A DNA stretch of 15,527 bases from Gammaproteobacteria bacterium (GTDB lineage: Bacteria > Pseudomonadota > Gammaproteobacteria > Natronospirales > REEB76): the NCBI GenBank assembly GCA_027317045.1, contig DAHVFI010000383.1, positions 1-15,527 of the forward strand, in the 5' to 3' direction. Positions 1 to 7,443 of the stretch are shown here, in pieces. The translations under genes and the position numbers were made by a program. The notes beneath the pieces were generated by a model. It did no database searches. It had not been told where the DNA came from and saw nothing but the letters and a program-made list of their open reading frames with translations. The stretch's first letter is position 1. Every line of letters starts with the position of its first letter.

Positions 1-1143
1 GTTGAAGGCAAACACAGCACTGATCCTGCCGTCGACACGGATATAGTGAGGTTTAAACCCGGATTCCAGCAGTTTCTGCGCGGCCCGATACGAACCATGA
101 CCCCTGTTCAAATCGTATTTCGTGGTTTTGCGCTTTTGGAAGCGTGCATAAAGTCCGTGGTTACCATCGGTGGCCCTGACCTCGCCATACGCGACAAAGT
201 AAACAGGAAACCCCAACAGGATTCTATTCGCCGGCACACCCACAAATGTCAGATATTCGACCGCCTGGTTGTCGCTGACATGGTAGTACCCGGGGATCAA
301 CGGTTCATCCGGGCTGCTGTACAGGTTTGAGTTGTTGCCGGTTACGCCACCGGGATAATAGGGACCATGAAACTCGTAACCCATGAGTGACACATAGGCA
401 TCGCCCGCAATGTGTTTCAGATTGCTGCTGCAGGAGGTATTGGACGGACAATCCATACTGCGCAGGGTTTCCCAATCGCCGGGGACCTCAATGCTGATAT
501 AGGCCCGCGGGCCCAGTTTCTTTCTCAAAGCATGCACAAGTTGGACGTAGCGCCCGCCTTCAGCCGAACCGAAAAGCGCGGAGGGCTCGAAATCCAGATC
601 GATGCCGGCCAAGTGATATGCAGTAATGATCGTGGAAGCGGATTCGACGAACGTTTTTGGATGTGCGATGGCGTTTTCAAAGGTGTTTTGACTGCCGGCA
701 CCGCCGATGGAAATGATTTTTCTGAGTGTCCGCCGAGTGTTCTGCAGTTTGGCAAAAGCTGAGAAACTGCCTGCCGAGGCCAGCCCGGCACGCGGACAGC
801 TGTTGGAATGCTGATGACAAAACCCTTTCACGTCGTGTCGGGACAGGTCAACGGCTGGATGATTGAAATACACATGGCCCGACCCGTCGACCTGCAAAAA
901 GGCATAGGCTAATACATTGATCATATCCAGTTGGCCCATTAACTCTGGGTTTTGTTGAGTAGTGCCGGAAGGACTCAGGCTGCCGGGGATCGGGTAATCC
1001 GCATACCGGGTTGTATTGTCAGACCAGTAGGTCATGAATATTTTGTGTGATTGAATCTGTCCGGCATTCACTCCACGCCATGGCAGCATCAAAAATATGA
1101 TGGTCAGAAAGCCTAGCTTGGCTCGCGTGCATGCGTGTTGCAT
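1..1143 (-). CDS. GH18 family chitinase-like secreted glycosidase, 3' end missing
   Basis: The reading frame is open for 381 codons from ATG at 1143 to the left window edge, so the C-terminus lies outside. The first 27 residues look like a signal peptide: a basic start, a hydrophobic run around residues 11-20, and a possible cleavage after VNA. GH18 hallmarks are visible: SIGG at residues 145-148, the catalytic segment GIDLDFE at 180-186 with E186 as the likely acid, and MGYEFHG at 254-260, matching the family's MxYDxxG strand. The family hydrolyses beta-1,4-linked N-acetylglucosamine polymers by substrate-assisted catalysis. The first Asp of the DxxDxDxE motif is Ala179 here. Cys pairs 109/116 and 232/238 suit an exported protein. 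An in-frame ATG at 1167 is an alternative start. I chose 1143 because a GGAAAAAGAG purine stretch precedes it and the signal peptide is then compact. The gene is divergent from ppk2. Substrate is not certain. Confidence 0.85.
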   Translation of the reverse strand, partial: MQHACTRAKLGFLTIIFLMLPWRGVNAGQIQSHKIFMTYWSDNTTRYADYPIPGSLSPSGTTQQNPELMGQLDMINVLAYAFLQVDGSGHVYFNHPAVDLSRHDVKGFCHQHSNSCPRAGLASAGSFSAFAKLQNTRRTLRKIISIGGAGSQNTFENAIAHPKTFVESASTIITAYHLAGIDLDFEPSALFGSAEGGRYVQLVHALRKKLGPRAYISIEVPGDWETLRSMDCPSNTSCSSNLKHIAGDAYVSLMGYEFHGPYYPGGVTGNNSNLYSSPDEPLIPGYYHVSDNQAVEYLTFVGVPANRILLGFPVYFVAYGEVRATDGNHGLYARFQKRKTTKYDLNRGHGSYRAAQKLLESGFKPHYIRVDGRISAVFAFN

Positions 1144-1307
1144 TTTCTCTTTTTCCAAAACGGTCATGTCCCAGCCAAGTATAACCGCGGAATCGCGGAG
1201 AGGCGTTTACCCGGCCGCATGTTGTTGTCTTAATGTCCGATGCATGCCGATGGCGTATATTAGGAATTGATTTCGGCTGGCGAAATATGCGTTCAGAGAA
1301 ATCACTC

Positions 1308-1313
1308 TATAAT
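1308..1313 (+). promoter_or_regulatory. Candidate -10 box upstream of ppk2
   Basis: A perfect TATAAT lies 45 nt before the preferred ppk2 start. No good -35 hexamer is seen 16-18 nt upstream, so this is a partial match only. Transcription from it would begin near 1320, which would exclude the longer ATG start at 1233. The rest of 1144-1358 holds no gene that I can support. Confidence 0.4.
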
Positions 1314-1358
1314 CATTGGAACCAAACCAAATTGGCTAATAATGCTGGAAGAATTAGC

Positions 1359-2234
1359 ATGAAAATCAATTCCGAGGATTTTCGCGTGGCTGAGGATACT
1401 GAAATCAGCCTTCGTAAATGGCCAACGATTGTCGAGCCGGTCTACAAGTCCAAGGAGCAATATCAAACACTGCTGGCCGAGCATGTCGCGCAGCTAAGCG
1501 CGCTGCAGCAGCTGCTCTACGCCTCCAACCGCCATGCCCTGCTACTGATATTCCAGGCGCTGGATGCGGCCGGCAAGGATGGCGCCATCAAGCATGTGAT
1601 GTCCGGGGTCAACCCGCAAGGCTGCCAGGTCTTCAGCTTCAAGCACCCCAGCCCCGCCGAATTGCAGCATGACTTTCTGTGGCGCACCACCCGCGATCTG
1701 CCGGAACGCGGGCGCATCGGGATTTTCAACCGCTCCTACTACGAGGAAGTGCTGATCGTGCGGGTGCACCCCGCGTTACTCCAGAGTGAAGGACTCCCGG
1801 ACGCACCGCATGACGACAGGGTGATCTGGCACGACCGCTATCGTTCGATCGTGAATTTAGAGAAGCACCTGCATCGCAACGGAACCCGCATCCTCAAGTT
1901 CTATCTACACCTCTCAAAGGAAGAGCAACGCCAGCGTTTTCTGGCACGGATTGACGAGCCGGAAAAGAACTGGAAATTCAGTCTGGCGGACATTGAGGAG
2001 CGGGGATTTTGGAAACAGTATAGGCAGGCCTATGAGGAATGCCTGGCTGCCACCAGCACCCGCGAGGCCCCCTGGTATGTGGTACCTGCCGATGACAAGG
2101 AAAACGCCCGGCTGATTGTGTCCAGGATTATCCTCGATACCCTCGCAGGCCTCAAAATGACCTACCCCAAAACCAGCACCAAGCGCCGGCAGGAATTACA
2201 ATTGATCCGCAAACGCTTAGCGAAGCGAGATTAA
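1359..2234 (+). CDS. ppk2: Polyphosphate kinase 2 family protein, class III type
   Basis: The 291-residue product belongs to the PPK2 family, which moves phosphate from inorganic polyphosphate to nucleotides in the cytoplasm. The P-loop is DAAGKDG at residues 69-75, followed by HVMSGVNPQG. The lid region carries SFKHPSPAE, and the second nucleotide-binding strand is GIFNRSYYEEVL around residues 121-132. This wording (GVNPQGCQ, NRSYYEEVLIVRVHP) is that of the class III subgroup, whose characterised members phosphorylate both AMP and ADP and so can make ATP from AMP. That activity is inferred here. The frame is open back to an ATG at 1233, but the 42 extra residues look non-conserved and contain the TATAAT. 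GGAAGAA sits 5 nt before ATG 1359, so I take 1359. It ends with a basic tail typical of the family. No clear terminator follows. Confidence 0.93.
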   Translation: MKINSEDFRVAEDTEISLRKWPTIVEPVYKSKEQYQTLLAEHVAQLSALQQLLYASNRHALLLIFQALDAAGKDGAIKHVMSGVNPQGCQVFSFKHPSPAELQHDFLWRTTRDLPERGRIGIFNRSYYEEVLIVRVHPALLQSEGLPDAPHDDRVIWHDRYRSIVNLEKHLHRNGTRILKFYLHLSKEEQRQRFLARIDEPEKNWKFSLADIEERGFWKQYRQAYEECLAATSTREAPWYVVPADDKENARLIVSRIILDTLAGLKMTYPKTSTKRRQELQLIRKRLAKRD

Positions 2235-2397
2235 CCCGCCTTAGCGGTGCAGCTCAGTTGGGGCTATGGTCTGATTTTAATGCCTGCCAAGCCTTTCCAG
2301 TGCCGGATGCTGAAACTATTTTTCGCCACACACGTAATAATATCCGGGCGGCGCGTGTCCAATTGCTATGCGTCGAAGTGAAACCAGGAGTTCCAAA

Positions 2398-3996
2398 GTG
2401 AAAGTCGTTCGCGGAATCGCGGTTGGCGCCGTTTTGGCGGTACTCGCGGGTGTGATATTCACAGGCCTGCGCTGGGTCAGCGGCCTGGATGCGCTGCCAT
2501 TGGCGGTGGCGGCGGATATGCCGTCGCTGGCCGGCAAGCAGCCGGCGCCAGCGTTCCCCACCGGCCTCGATTGGATCAATACCGGCGGCCGACCAGTGAC
2601 GCTCAAGGAATTGCGCGGCAAAGTGGTATTGCTGGATTTCTGGACCTACGGCTGTATCAATTGCTTCCACATCATCCCCGACCTGGACAAACTGCAGAAG
2701 ACCTATGGCGACAAACTGGTCATCATCGGCGTGCATTCCGCCAAGTTCGCCACCGAGCGCAAGACCGCCCACATCGAAGCGGTGGTGCTGCGCTACGGCA
2801 TTGATCATCCGGTGGTGAACGACAAGGACATGCAGATCTGGAATGCATATGGCGCCGAAGGCTGGCCCACTCTCACAGTGATCGATCCCGCCGGCAACGT
2901 GGTCGGCCAGGTGTCCGGCGAAGGACATTACGCGTTGCTGAATAAAGTCATCGGCACGCTGGTCCAGGGATTCGGCGCCAAGGGCGAGATCAATGCCAAA
3001 CCCCTGTGGTTCAGCGGTATTCATTTGGAAATGCCGAAGACCACATTGCTGTATCCCGGAAAAGTTTTAGCGGACGCGGCGCATGACCGGCTGTTCATCG
3101 CCGATTCCAACCACAACCGCATCGTGGTGACGACACTCGCCGGCACGGTATTGGCGGTGATCGGCGATGGCAGCACCGGATTGCGGGATGGCGACTACGC
3201 ACACGCGCAATTCCATTATCCCCAGGGTATGGCTTTGGCGGGCGCCGACATGCTGTATGTGGCGGACACCGATAACAATGCAATCCGCAAAGTTGATCTT
3301 GTGAAGCAGACGGTCAGTACCGTGGCCGGCGACGGCAAGCAGACCTACATGACTGATCCGGCGATGCCGGCGCGCGGCGCGGAACTGAATACGCCCTGGG
3401 CGGTGTTGTTCCACGGCGGGCTGCTATACATCGCCATGGCCGGTCAGCATCAGTTATGGACCTATGACCCGATGACAGCCAGCATTAATTTGTACGCGGG
3501 CAGCGGCCAGGAAGGCGTCACTGACGGTCCGCTGGCGCAAGCGAGTTTCGCGCAGTCCAGCGGACTCACCACCGACGGGCGCAGCTTGTACGTGGCTGAT
3601 CCGGAAGCCAGCGCCGTGCGACAAGTCGGTTTTGGTCCGGGCGCGCGGGTCCGCACGCTGGTCGGCACCGGGCTGTTTGATTTCGGCGATGTGGACGGCG
3701 TCGGCGATGACGTGCGTTTGCAACATGATCTGGGTATCGCCTGGCATGCCGGACGCCTATATATAGCGGATACCTACAACAGCAAGATCAAGGTGCTGGA
3801 CCCGAAAACACGCCGCGTGACCACGTTGGCGGGTGGCAACGGTGAATTCGACGAGCCGGGTGGGCTGAGCGCAGCCACCGACGAGCTATATGTCGCCGAT
3901 ACCGATCACAACCGCATCGCGGTGCTGGACATCAAAACCGGCAAAATCAGCAGCCTGAAACTCGCCGATCCGCAGCATCTGCTGGCGCAACCCTGA
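2398..3996 (+). CDS. Thioredoxin-like/NHL-repeat protein (NHLRC2-like), membrane-anchored or exported
   Basis: From GTG 2398 the product is 532 residues. AGGAG at 2386-2390 sits 7 nt before this GTG, whereas the ATG at 2368 has no ribosome site, so the shorter start is preferred. A hydrophobic stretch (about residues 5-23) is a signal anchor or signal peptide. A thioredoxin-fold domain follows (about 45-195), with redox pair Cys86-Ile-Asn-Cys89 and a cis-Pro in GWPTL (Pro157), as in TlpA/AhpC-type domains. The rest is an NHL beta-propeller with repeated LYVADT/LFIADS strands and N-R/I-turn units near residues 232, 287, 342, 397, 454 and 497, giving about six blades. The architecture is that of NHLRC2 relatives. 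Function is inferred only: an extracytoplasmic thiol-disulfide protein with a protein- or ligand-binding propeller. It stands alone, 163 nt after ppk2; that gap has no clear promoter or terminator. Confidence 0.85.
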   Translation: MKVVRGIAVGAVLAVLAGVIFTGLRWVSGLDALPLAVAADMPSLAGKQPAPAFPTGLDWINTGGRPVTLKELRGKVVLLDFWTYGCINCFHIIPDLDKLQKTYGDKLVIIGVHSAKFATERKTAHIEAVVLRYGIDHPVVNDKDMQIWNAYGAEGWPTLTVIDPAGNVVGQVSGEGHYALLNKVIGTLVQGFGAKGEINAKPLWFSGIHLEMPKTTLLYPGKVLADAAHDRLFIADSNHNRIVVTTLAGTVLAVIGDGSTGLRDGDYAHAQFHYPQGMALAGADMLYVADTDNNAIRKVDLVKQTVSTVAGDGKQTYMTDPAMPARGAELNTPWAVLFHGGLLYIAMAGQHQLWTYDPMTASINLYAGSGQEGVTDGPLAQASFAQSSGLTTDGRSLYVADPEASAVRQVGFGPGARVRTLVGTGLFDFGDVDGVGDDVRLQHDLGIAWHAGRLYIADTYNSKIKVLDPKTRRVTTLAGGNGEFDEPGGLSAATDELYVADTDHNRIAVLDIKTGKISSLKLADPQHLLAQP

Positions 3997-4003
3997 GATT
4001 TCC

Positions 4004-4020
4004 GGCCTGCCGTGCAGGCC
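4004..4020 (+). terminator. Possible hairpin terminator after the NHL protein gene
   Basis: GGCCTGC and GCAGGCC form a perfect 7-bp stem around a CGT loop, 8 nt after the stop codon. Only a short GTGGGTTTT follows instead of a T tract, so intrinsic termination is doubtful. Confidence 0.4.
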
Positions 4021-4046
4021 CGGTGGGTTTTGACTACACTGGAGCG

Positions 4047-5843
4047 ATGTCCAGTACCCGCCCCCTCAAAAGCGTGCCCGACCGCAAGCTGCCGTTAGTG
4101 GACGTACTTGCCTGGCTGGAAGCCGACGGTATGCTCACCGCGGAGCGCGTCGCCTTGTTGCGCGGGCTTGCGGAACGCGGTTCCTACGACGATCAACACC
4201 CCTTGTCGGTGATCGGCAAGCGCGGCTGGCAGGACGCCCGACCGCCGCATGCGCCGCTCACCGTCGAGGGCCTTACCGTATGGCTTGCGCAGAAGGTAAA
4301 GCTGCCGTACTTTCGCATTGACCCGTTGAAACTCGACATGCGCCGCATCACCGGCGTGATCTCCCAAGGCTATGCCTCGCGCTTCAAGGTATTGCCGGTG
4401 GAAGTCACGGCGGATGAGATCGTGGTGGCCACTTCCGAACCCTACGAGCGCGAATGGGAACGGGAGATCAACCAGATCCAGAACAAGAAAATCCGGCGGG
4501 TGTTTTCCAATCCCGATGACATCAACCGCTATCTGGTGGAGTTCTATTCAATTTCACGTTCGGTGATCGGCGCCGAGAGCCAGAATCTCGGCAGCGCCGC
4601 GACCGGCATCCAGAATTTTGAACAACTTATAGAATTGAGCCGTGCCGGCAAGCTCGACGTCAACGATCAGCACGTGGTCAGCATTGTGGACTGGCTGCTG
4701 CAATACGCCTTCGATCAGCGCGCCAGCGACATTCACATCGAACCACGCCGTGAAGCCGGTCTGATACGCTTCCGCATCGATGGCGTGCTGCATCAGGTCT
4801 ATCAGTTTCCATCCGCAGTACTGGCGCCGGTGACCAGCCGCATTAAGATTCTCGCGCGTATGGACATCTCCGAGAAACGCCGTCCGCAGGACGGGCGTAT
4901 CAAGACGCGCAATCCCAGCGGCCAGGAAGTCGAACTGCGCATATCCAGCATGCCCACCGCGTTTGGCGAGAAACTGGTGATGCGTATATTTGATCCCACC
5001 GTGTTGTTGCGCAGTTTCCGCGAACTCGGCATTTCAGAGCAGGATGAGAAATTCTGGCAGGGTATGATCGATAACCCCCACGGCATCATCCTGGTAACCG
5101 GACCCACGGGCTCCGGCAAGACCACCACGCTGTATACCACCCTGAAGCAGCTCGCTCAACCGGATGTGAATGTGTGCACGGTGGAAGATCCCATTGAAAT
5201 GGTGGATCCGGCGCTCAACCAGATGCAGGTACAGCCGAATATCGACCTTACCTTCGCCAACGGCGTGCGCACGCTGCTGCGACAGGATCCGGACATCATC
5301 ATGATCGGTGAGATCCGCGACGCGGAGACCGCCGAGATGGCGGTGCAGGCCTCGCTCACGGGCCACCTGGTGCTATCCACGCTGCATACGAATGATGCGC
5401 CGTCGTCCATCAGCCGCCTGCTGGATCTGGGGGTGCCTCCCTATCTGCTGCAGTCGACGCTGTTGGCCGTCATCGCCCAGCGGCTGGTGCGCACCCTGTG
5501 CCCGCACTGCAAGCAAGAGGCGGAACTTGGCGACCAGGAGTGGGACAGCCTGGTGGCGCCCTGGAAAGCGCAGAATCCGAAGCGGGTATTCAATGCCATT
5601 GGCTGCCTGGAGTGCCGCAACACCGGTTACAAGGGCCGCATCGGGCTTTACGAGATGCTGGGCTTTACGCCCGCCATCAAGAAACTCATCACCACCGATT
5701 TCGATATGGATGCCTTGCGCCAGGAAGCCATGCGTACCGGCATGAAACCGCTGCGTCTGCGCGGCGCCCAGAAGGTCGCGGAAGGCGTGACCACGGTGGA
5801 GGAAGTCCTGCGCGTGGTGCCGCCGCCCACCACTCATTACTGA
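4047..5843 (+). CDS. GspE/PilB-family type II secretion / type IV pilus assembly ATPase
   Basis: The 598-residue product is a hexameric secretion-type ATPase of the GspE/PilB/PulE group, which powers pilus or pseudopilus assembly at the inner membrane. In order it shows a MshEN-like N-terminal domain (about 65-170), an N2 domain with ASDIHIEPR near 226-234, Walker A GPTGSGKT at 352-359, Asp box VEDPIE near 379-384, Walker B with DPDIIMIGEIRD ending near 425, and a His box GHLVLSTLHTND near 439-450. A Zn site is formed by Cys485, Cys488, Cys520 and Cys523. All catalytic motifs are intact. The start is ATG 4047, with GGAG only 2 nt upstream; an in-frame GTG at 4023 is less likely. No pilin, PilC or PilD gene is adjacent, so it is an orphan. 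Its stop lies 13 nt from rsmG, which suggests co-transcription. Sequence alone does not separate PilB from GspE. Confidence 0.9.
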   Translation: MSSTRPLKSVPDRKLPLVDVLAWLEADGMLTAERVALLRGLAERGSYDDQHPLSVIGKRGWQDARPPHAPLTVEGLTVWLAQKVKLPYFRIDPLKLDMRRITGVISQGYASRFKVLPVEVTADEIVVATSEPYEREWEREINQIQNKKIRRVFSNPDDINRYLVEFYSISRSVIGAESQNLGSAATGIQNFEQLIELSRAGKLDVNDQHVVSIVDWLLQYAFDQRASDIHIEPRREAGLIRFRIDGVLHQVYQFPSAVLAPVTSRIKILARMDISEKRRPQDGRIKTRNPSGQEVELRISSMPTAFGEKLVMRIFDPTVLLRSFRELGISEQDEKFWQGMIDNPHGIILVTGPTGSGKTTTLYTTLKQLAQPDVNVCTVEDPIEMVDPALNQMQVQPNIDLTFANGVRTLLRQDPDIIMIGEIRDAETAEMAVQASLTGHLVLSTLHTNDAPSSISRLLDLGVPPYLLQSTLLAVIAQRLVRTLCPHCKQEAELGDQEWDSLVAPWKAQNPKRVFNAIGCLECRNTGYKGRIGLYEMLGFTPAIKKLITTDFDMDALRQEAMRTGMKPLRLRGAQKVAEGVTTVEEVLRVVPPPTTHY

Positions 5844-5856
5844 ACACCATTTTCCG

Positions 5857-6501
5857 ATGCCGCTGATGAAATCCGCCGATCTCGGGGCGCAGCTTGCGCG
5901 CGGCCGCGCGCAGCTGGACGTCAAGTTGCCGGCAGGGGCGGAAGATGCGCTGCTGGATTTTGTCACGCTGCTGGTCAAATGGAACGCCACGTATAATCTC
6001 ACCGCCGTCCGTACCCCCACGGACATGGTGAGCAAGCATTTGCTGGACAGCCTGAGCGTGCTGCCATTCCTGCATGAAGAACGGATTGTGGATGTGGCTA
6101 CCGGCGCGGGTTTGCCCGGCATTCCGCTGGCGCTGGCCTGTCCGGAACGGCAGTTTGTGCTGCTGGACAGTAACGGCAAGAAAACCCGCTTTGTAACCCA
6201 CGTGGTGACAACACTGGGCCTGCGGAACGTGGAGGTGGTGCAGTCGCGTGCCGAGGACTATCGTCCCGCGGAGCTGTTTGCTACCGTGATCAGCCGTGCC
6301 TTTGCGTCCCTGCTTGATTTTATGCGGCTTGCCGGCCATCTTGGCGCGCCGCATGCGCGTTTTCTGGCCATGAAAGGCCAGGCACCGGCAGATGAATTGC
6401 AGGCGTTGCCGGCCGGGTTCCGTGCCACCGTGCATCCGCTTACGGTGCCGGAACTGGAGGCGAGTCGCTGCGTGGTGGAAATTCAGAAGGGTGAGGCGTG
6501 A
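5857..6501 (+). CDS. rsmG: 16S rRNA (guanine527-N7)-methyltransferase RsmG
   Basis: The 214-residue protein methylates N7 of G527 in 16S rRNA using S-adenosylmethionine; loss of this modification is known to give low-level streptomycin resistance. Visible family signatures are KWNATYNLT (41-49), HLLDS (61-65), the SAM loop VDVATGAGLPGIP (78-90), VLLDSNGKK (101-109) and the late SRAFASL segment (146-152). The SAM loop reads DVATGAG, where DVGSGAG or DIGTGAG is more usual; this is a conservative change. Length is close to the E. coli protein (207). No ribosome site is seen before ATG 5857 or the alternative ATG 5866, so translation may be coupled to the ATPase gene 13 nt upstream. The last codons and stop lie inside the left arm of a low-complexity inverted repeat. 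The parAB context is normal for this gene, but mnmG, its common upstream partner, is absent. Confidence 0.95.
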   Translation: MPLMKSADLGAQLARGRAQLDVKLPAGAEDALLDFVTLLVKWNATYNLTAVRTPTDMVSKHLLDSLSVLPFLHEERIVDVATGAGLPGIPLALACPERQFVLLDSNGKKTRFVTHVVTTLGLRNVEVVQSRAEDYRPAELFATVISRAFASLLDFMRLAGHLGAPHARFLAMKGQAPADELQALPAGFRATVHPLTVPELEASRCVVEIQKGEA

Positions 6502-6609
6502 GGAATGAGGCGATGAGAAAAACCGGATTCCCGCGGGCGCCTTCTCACGCATCACGCTTTTCTCCCGGCGCCCCGTGCCTTACGCCTTACCCCTCACGCC
6601 TTACCCTTC
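6486..6609. repeat. Imperfect inverted repeat of low-complexity GTGAGGCG-type units
   Basis: The left arm (6486-6517) covers the rsmG stop and consists of GTGAGGCGTGAGG-like units. The right arm (6578-6609) holds the complementary CCTTACGCC and CCTCACGCC units. About three quarters of the 32 arm positions match. The roughly 60 nt between them include CTCACGCATCACGC, which is more of the same motif. The right arm ends 13 nt before the parA start. Confidence 0.6.
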
Positions 6610-6622
6610 ACTGATTTTATAT

Positions 6623-7441
6623 ATGGGACGCATCATTGCCATCACCAATCAGAAAGGCGGCGTCGGCAAAACCACCACCGCCGTGAATCTCGCCGCCTCG
6701 TTTGCCGCCACCAAACGCCGTGTATTGCTGGTAGACGCGGATCCGCAGGGTAATGCCACCATGGGCTGCGGTGTCGACAAGTACGCACTCGCCCATGGTG
6801 CCTATGAAGTGATCATGGGCGAAACACGGATTCGCGATGCGCTCGTCAATCTGGATACCGGTGGTTTCAAATTATTGCCGGCCAACAGCGATCTCACTGC
6901 TGCGGAAGTGAGTCTCATAAGCGCAGAGCACCGCGAGACCCGGTTGCGGGACGCGCTCGGGGATATCCGCGCCGATTTCGATTACATCCTTATTGATTGC
7001 CCGCCCTCGCTCAACATGCTCACGGTCAATGCGCTGGTGGCGGCGGACGCTGTGCTGATTCCCATGCAATGCGAGTACTACGCTTTGGAAGGCCTGTCGG
7101 CCTTGATGGACACTATCGAACGTCTGAAACGCGTGAATCCACGGCTGCAGATCGAGGGCCTGCTGCGCACCATGTTCGATCCGCGTAATAATCTGGCCAA
7201 CGAGGTTTCCTCACAACTCATTATGCATTTCGGCGAGCGGGTGTATAACACCATCATCCCACGCAATGTGCGTCTGGCGGAGGCGCCGAGTTTCGGCTTA
7301 CCGGCTTTGAAGCACGACAGCACTTCCCGGGGAGCGCTCGCGTATCTGGCACTGGCCGGCGAAATACTGCGTAAAGAACAAGAGCGCGGCGCGGTCTCCG
7401 GCGTTGCTGCTACAATCCCCGGTTCTTCGAGGGAGGCGTGA
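6623..7441 (+). CDS. parA: Chromosome-partitioning ATPase ParA (Soj type)
   Basis: The 272-residue protein is a chromosomal ParA/Soj ATPase. These bind DNA non-specifically as ATP dimers and work with ParB-parS complexes to move replication origins. It has a deviant Walker A KGGVGKTT (11-18) with signature Lys11, Walker A' VDADPQGNAT (37-46), and Walker B YILIDCPPS with Asp125. The short length and lack of an N-terminal helix-turn-helix fit the chromosomal class rather than plasmid ParA. ATG 6623 begins MGRIIAITNQKGG, the normal family N-terminus. The frame continues upstream to 6575, but those residues are encoded by the inverted repeat and are not family-like. No Shine-Dalgarno precedes ATG 6623; the upstream bases are AT-rich (TTTTATAT). 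Its TGA overlaps an alternative GTG of parB. Confidence 0.97.
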   Translation: MGRIIAITNQKGGVGKTTTAVNLAASFAATKRRVLLVDADPQGNATMGCGVDKYALAHGAYEVIMGETRIRDALVNLDTGGFKLLPANSDLTAAEVSLISAEHRETRLRDALGDIRADFDYILIDCPPSLNMLTVNALVAADAVLIPMQCEYYALEGLSALMDTIERLKRVNPRLQIEGLLRTMFDPRNNLANEVSSQLIMHFGERVYNTIIPRNVRLAEAPSFGLPALKHDSTSRGALAYLALAGEILRKEQERGAVSGVAATIPGSSREA

Positions 7442-7443
7442 AA

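Noticed and set aside
46..762. Two plus-strand frames near the left edge
   Set aside because: Both are antisense to the GH18 gene, whose signal peptide and catalytic motifs are clear; that gene simply has no stop inside the window.
1189..1198. GGAATCGCGG, shared with the atp REP-like elements (also at 2413-2422)
   Set aside because: Only 10 nt match, the second copy is inside a coding region, and the rest of the palindrome is missing; chance is likely.
2254..3024. 256-codon open frame on the minus strand
   Set aside because: It lies antisense to the thioredoxin/NHL gene, whose protein shows clear domains; the antisense translation is His/Gly-rich with no family resemblance.
6190..6205. CACGTG core in rsmG as a possible parS site
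   Set aside because: Only the central CACGTG matches; the flanking TGTTT and AAACA of a parS site are absent.
5689..6555. 288-codon minus-strand frame over the ATPase and rsmG junction
   Set aside because: It overlaps two well-supported genes and shows no recognisable motif.
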